This document shows, one piece after another, positions 6,287 to 6,342 of a stretch of DNA of 6,342 bases. Each line of letters starts with the position of its first letter. Position 1 is the stretch's first letter. Position numbers and translations under genes: made by a program. The DNA is from Actinomycetes bacterium (GTDB lineage: Bacteria > Actinomycetota > Actinomycetes > Actinomycetales > JAJYRW01): positions 1-6,342 of the forward strand of contig JAJYRW010000085.1 in NCBI GenBank assembly GCA_021793895.1. Reading direction: 5' to 3'. The notes beneath the pieces are model-generated. The model made no database searches, had not been told where the DNA came from, and worked only from the letters and a program-made list of their open reading frames with translations.

Positions 6287-6342
6287 CTCGCCCTTAAGAA
6301 ATGGGGGTATTAGGATCCAAAATCGCTAAATCGTCTCGATAT

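Overview
The window comes from a high-GC Gram-positive bacterium. It is almost certainly an actinobacterium, and the Actinomycetaceae or a related group is my best guess. The evidence is the GC-rich coding sequence, frequent GTG starts, the order proA - nadD - rsfS - histidine phosphatase (close to the order around Rv2419c-Rv2421c in Mycobacterium tuberculosis), and an Ltp-domain cell-surface protein. The genus cannot be fixed from the sequence alone.

All eight supported genes lie on the minus strand, so the gene order runs from high to low coordinates. First is proA (6273-4984, proline biosynthesis), followed by a 151-bp gap that holds a perfect 12-bp palindrome. Next is a 47-codon single-pass membrane protein gene (4832-4689) and nadD (4658-4056, NAD biosynthesis). 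Then come a 496-residue alanine/glutamine/proline-rich protein with one C-terminal membrane helix (4063-2573), rsfS (2573-2199, ribosome silencing factor), a GpgP-like histidine phosphatase (2202-1573), a membrane-anchored protein with Ltp repeats (1555-809), and a quinone oxidoreductase-type dehydrogenase that runs off the left edge (780 to 1).

The section from the small membrane protein to the oxidoreductase looks like one operon. Gaps are 30, -8, -1, -4, 17 and 28 bp, and three successive junctions overlap (ATG inside the end of nadD, TAGTG, GTGA), which points to translational coupling. nadD, rsfS and the phosphatase appear to start with GTG. proA may be transcribed separately, and its upstream sequence could support a leaderless mRNA.

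The enzymatic core is ordinary housekeeping: NAD synthesis, translation control under starvation, and possibly glucosylglycerate metabolism. The less ordinary parts are the tiny membrane protein, the long repeat-bearing membrane protein between nadD and rsfS, and the Ltp-repeat protein, whose family includes phage superinfection-exclusion lipoproteins. I see no mobile element, CRISPR array, tRNA, rRNA or obvious defence island. No plus-strand gene is supported: the plus-strand reading frames are high-GC antisense shadows.
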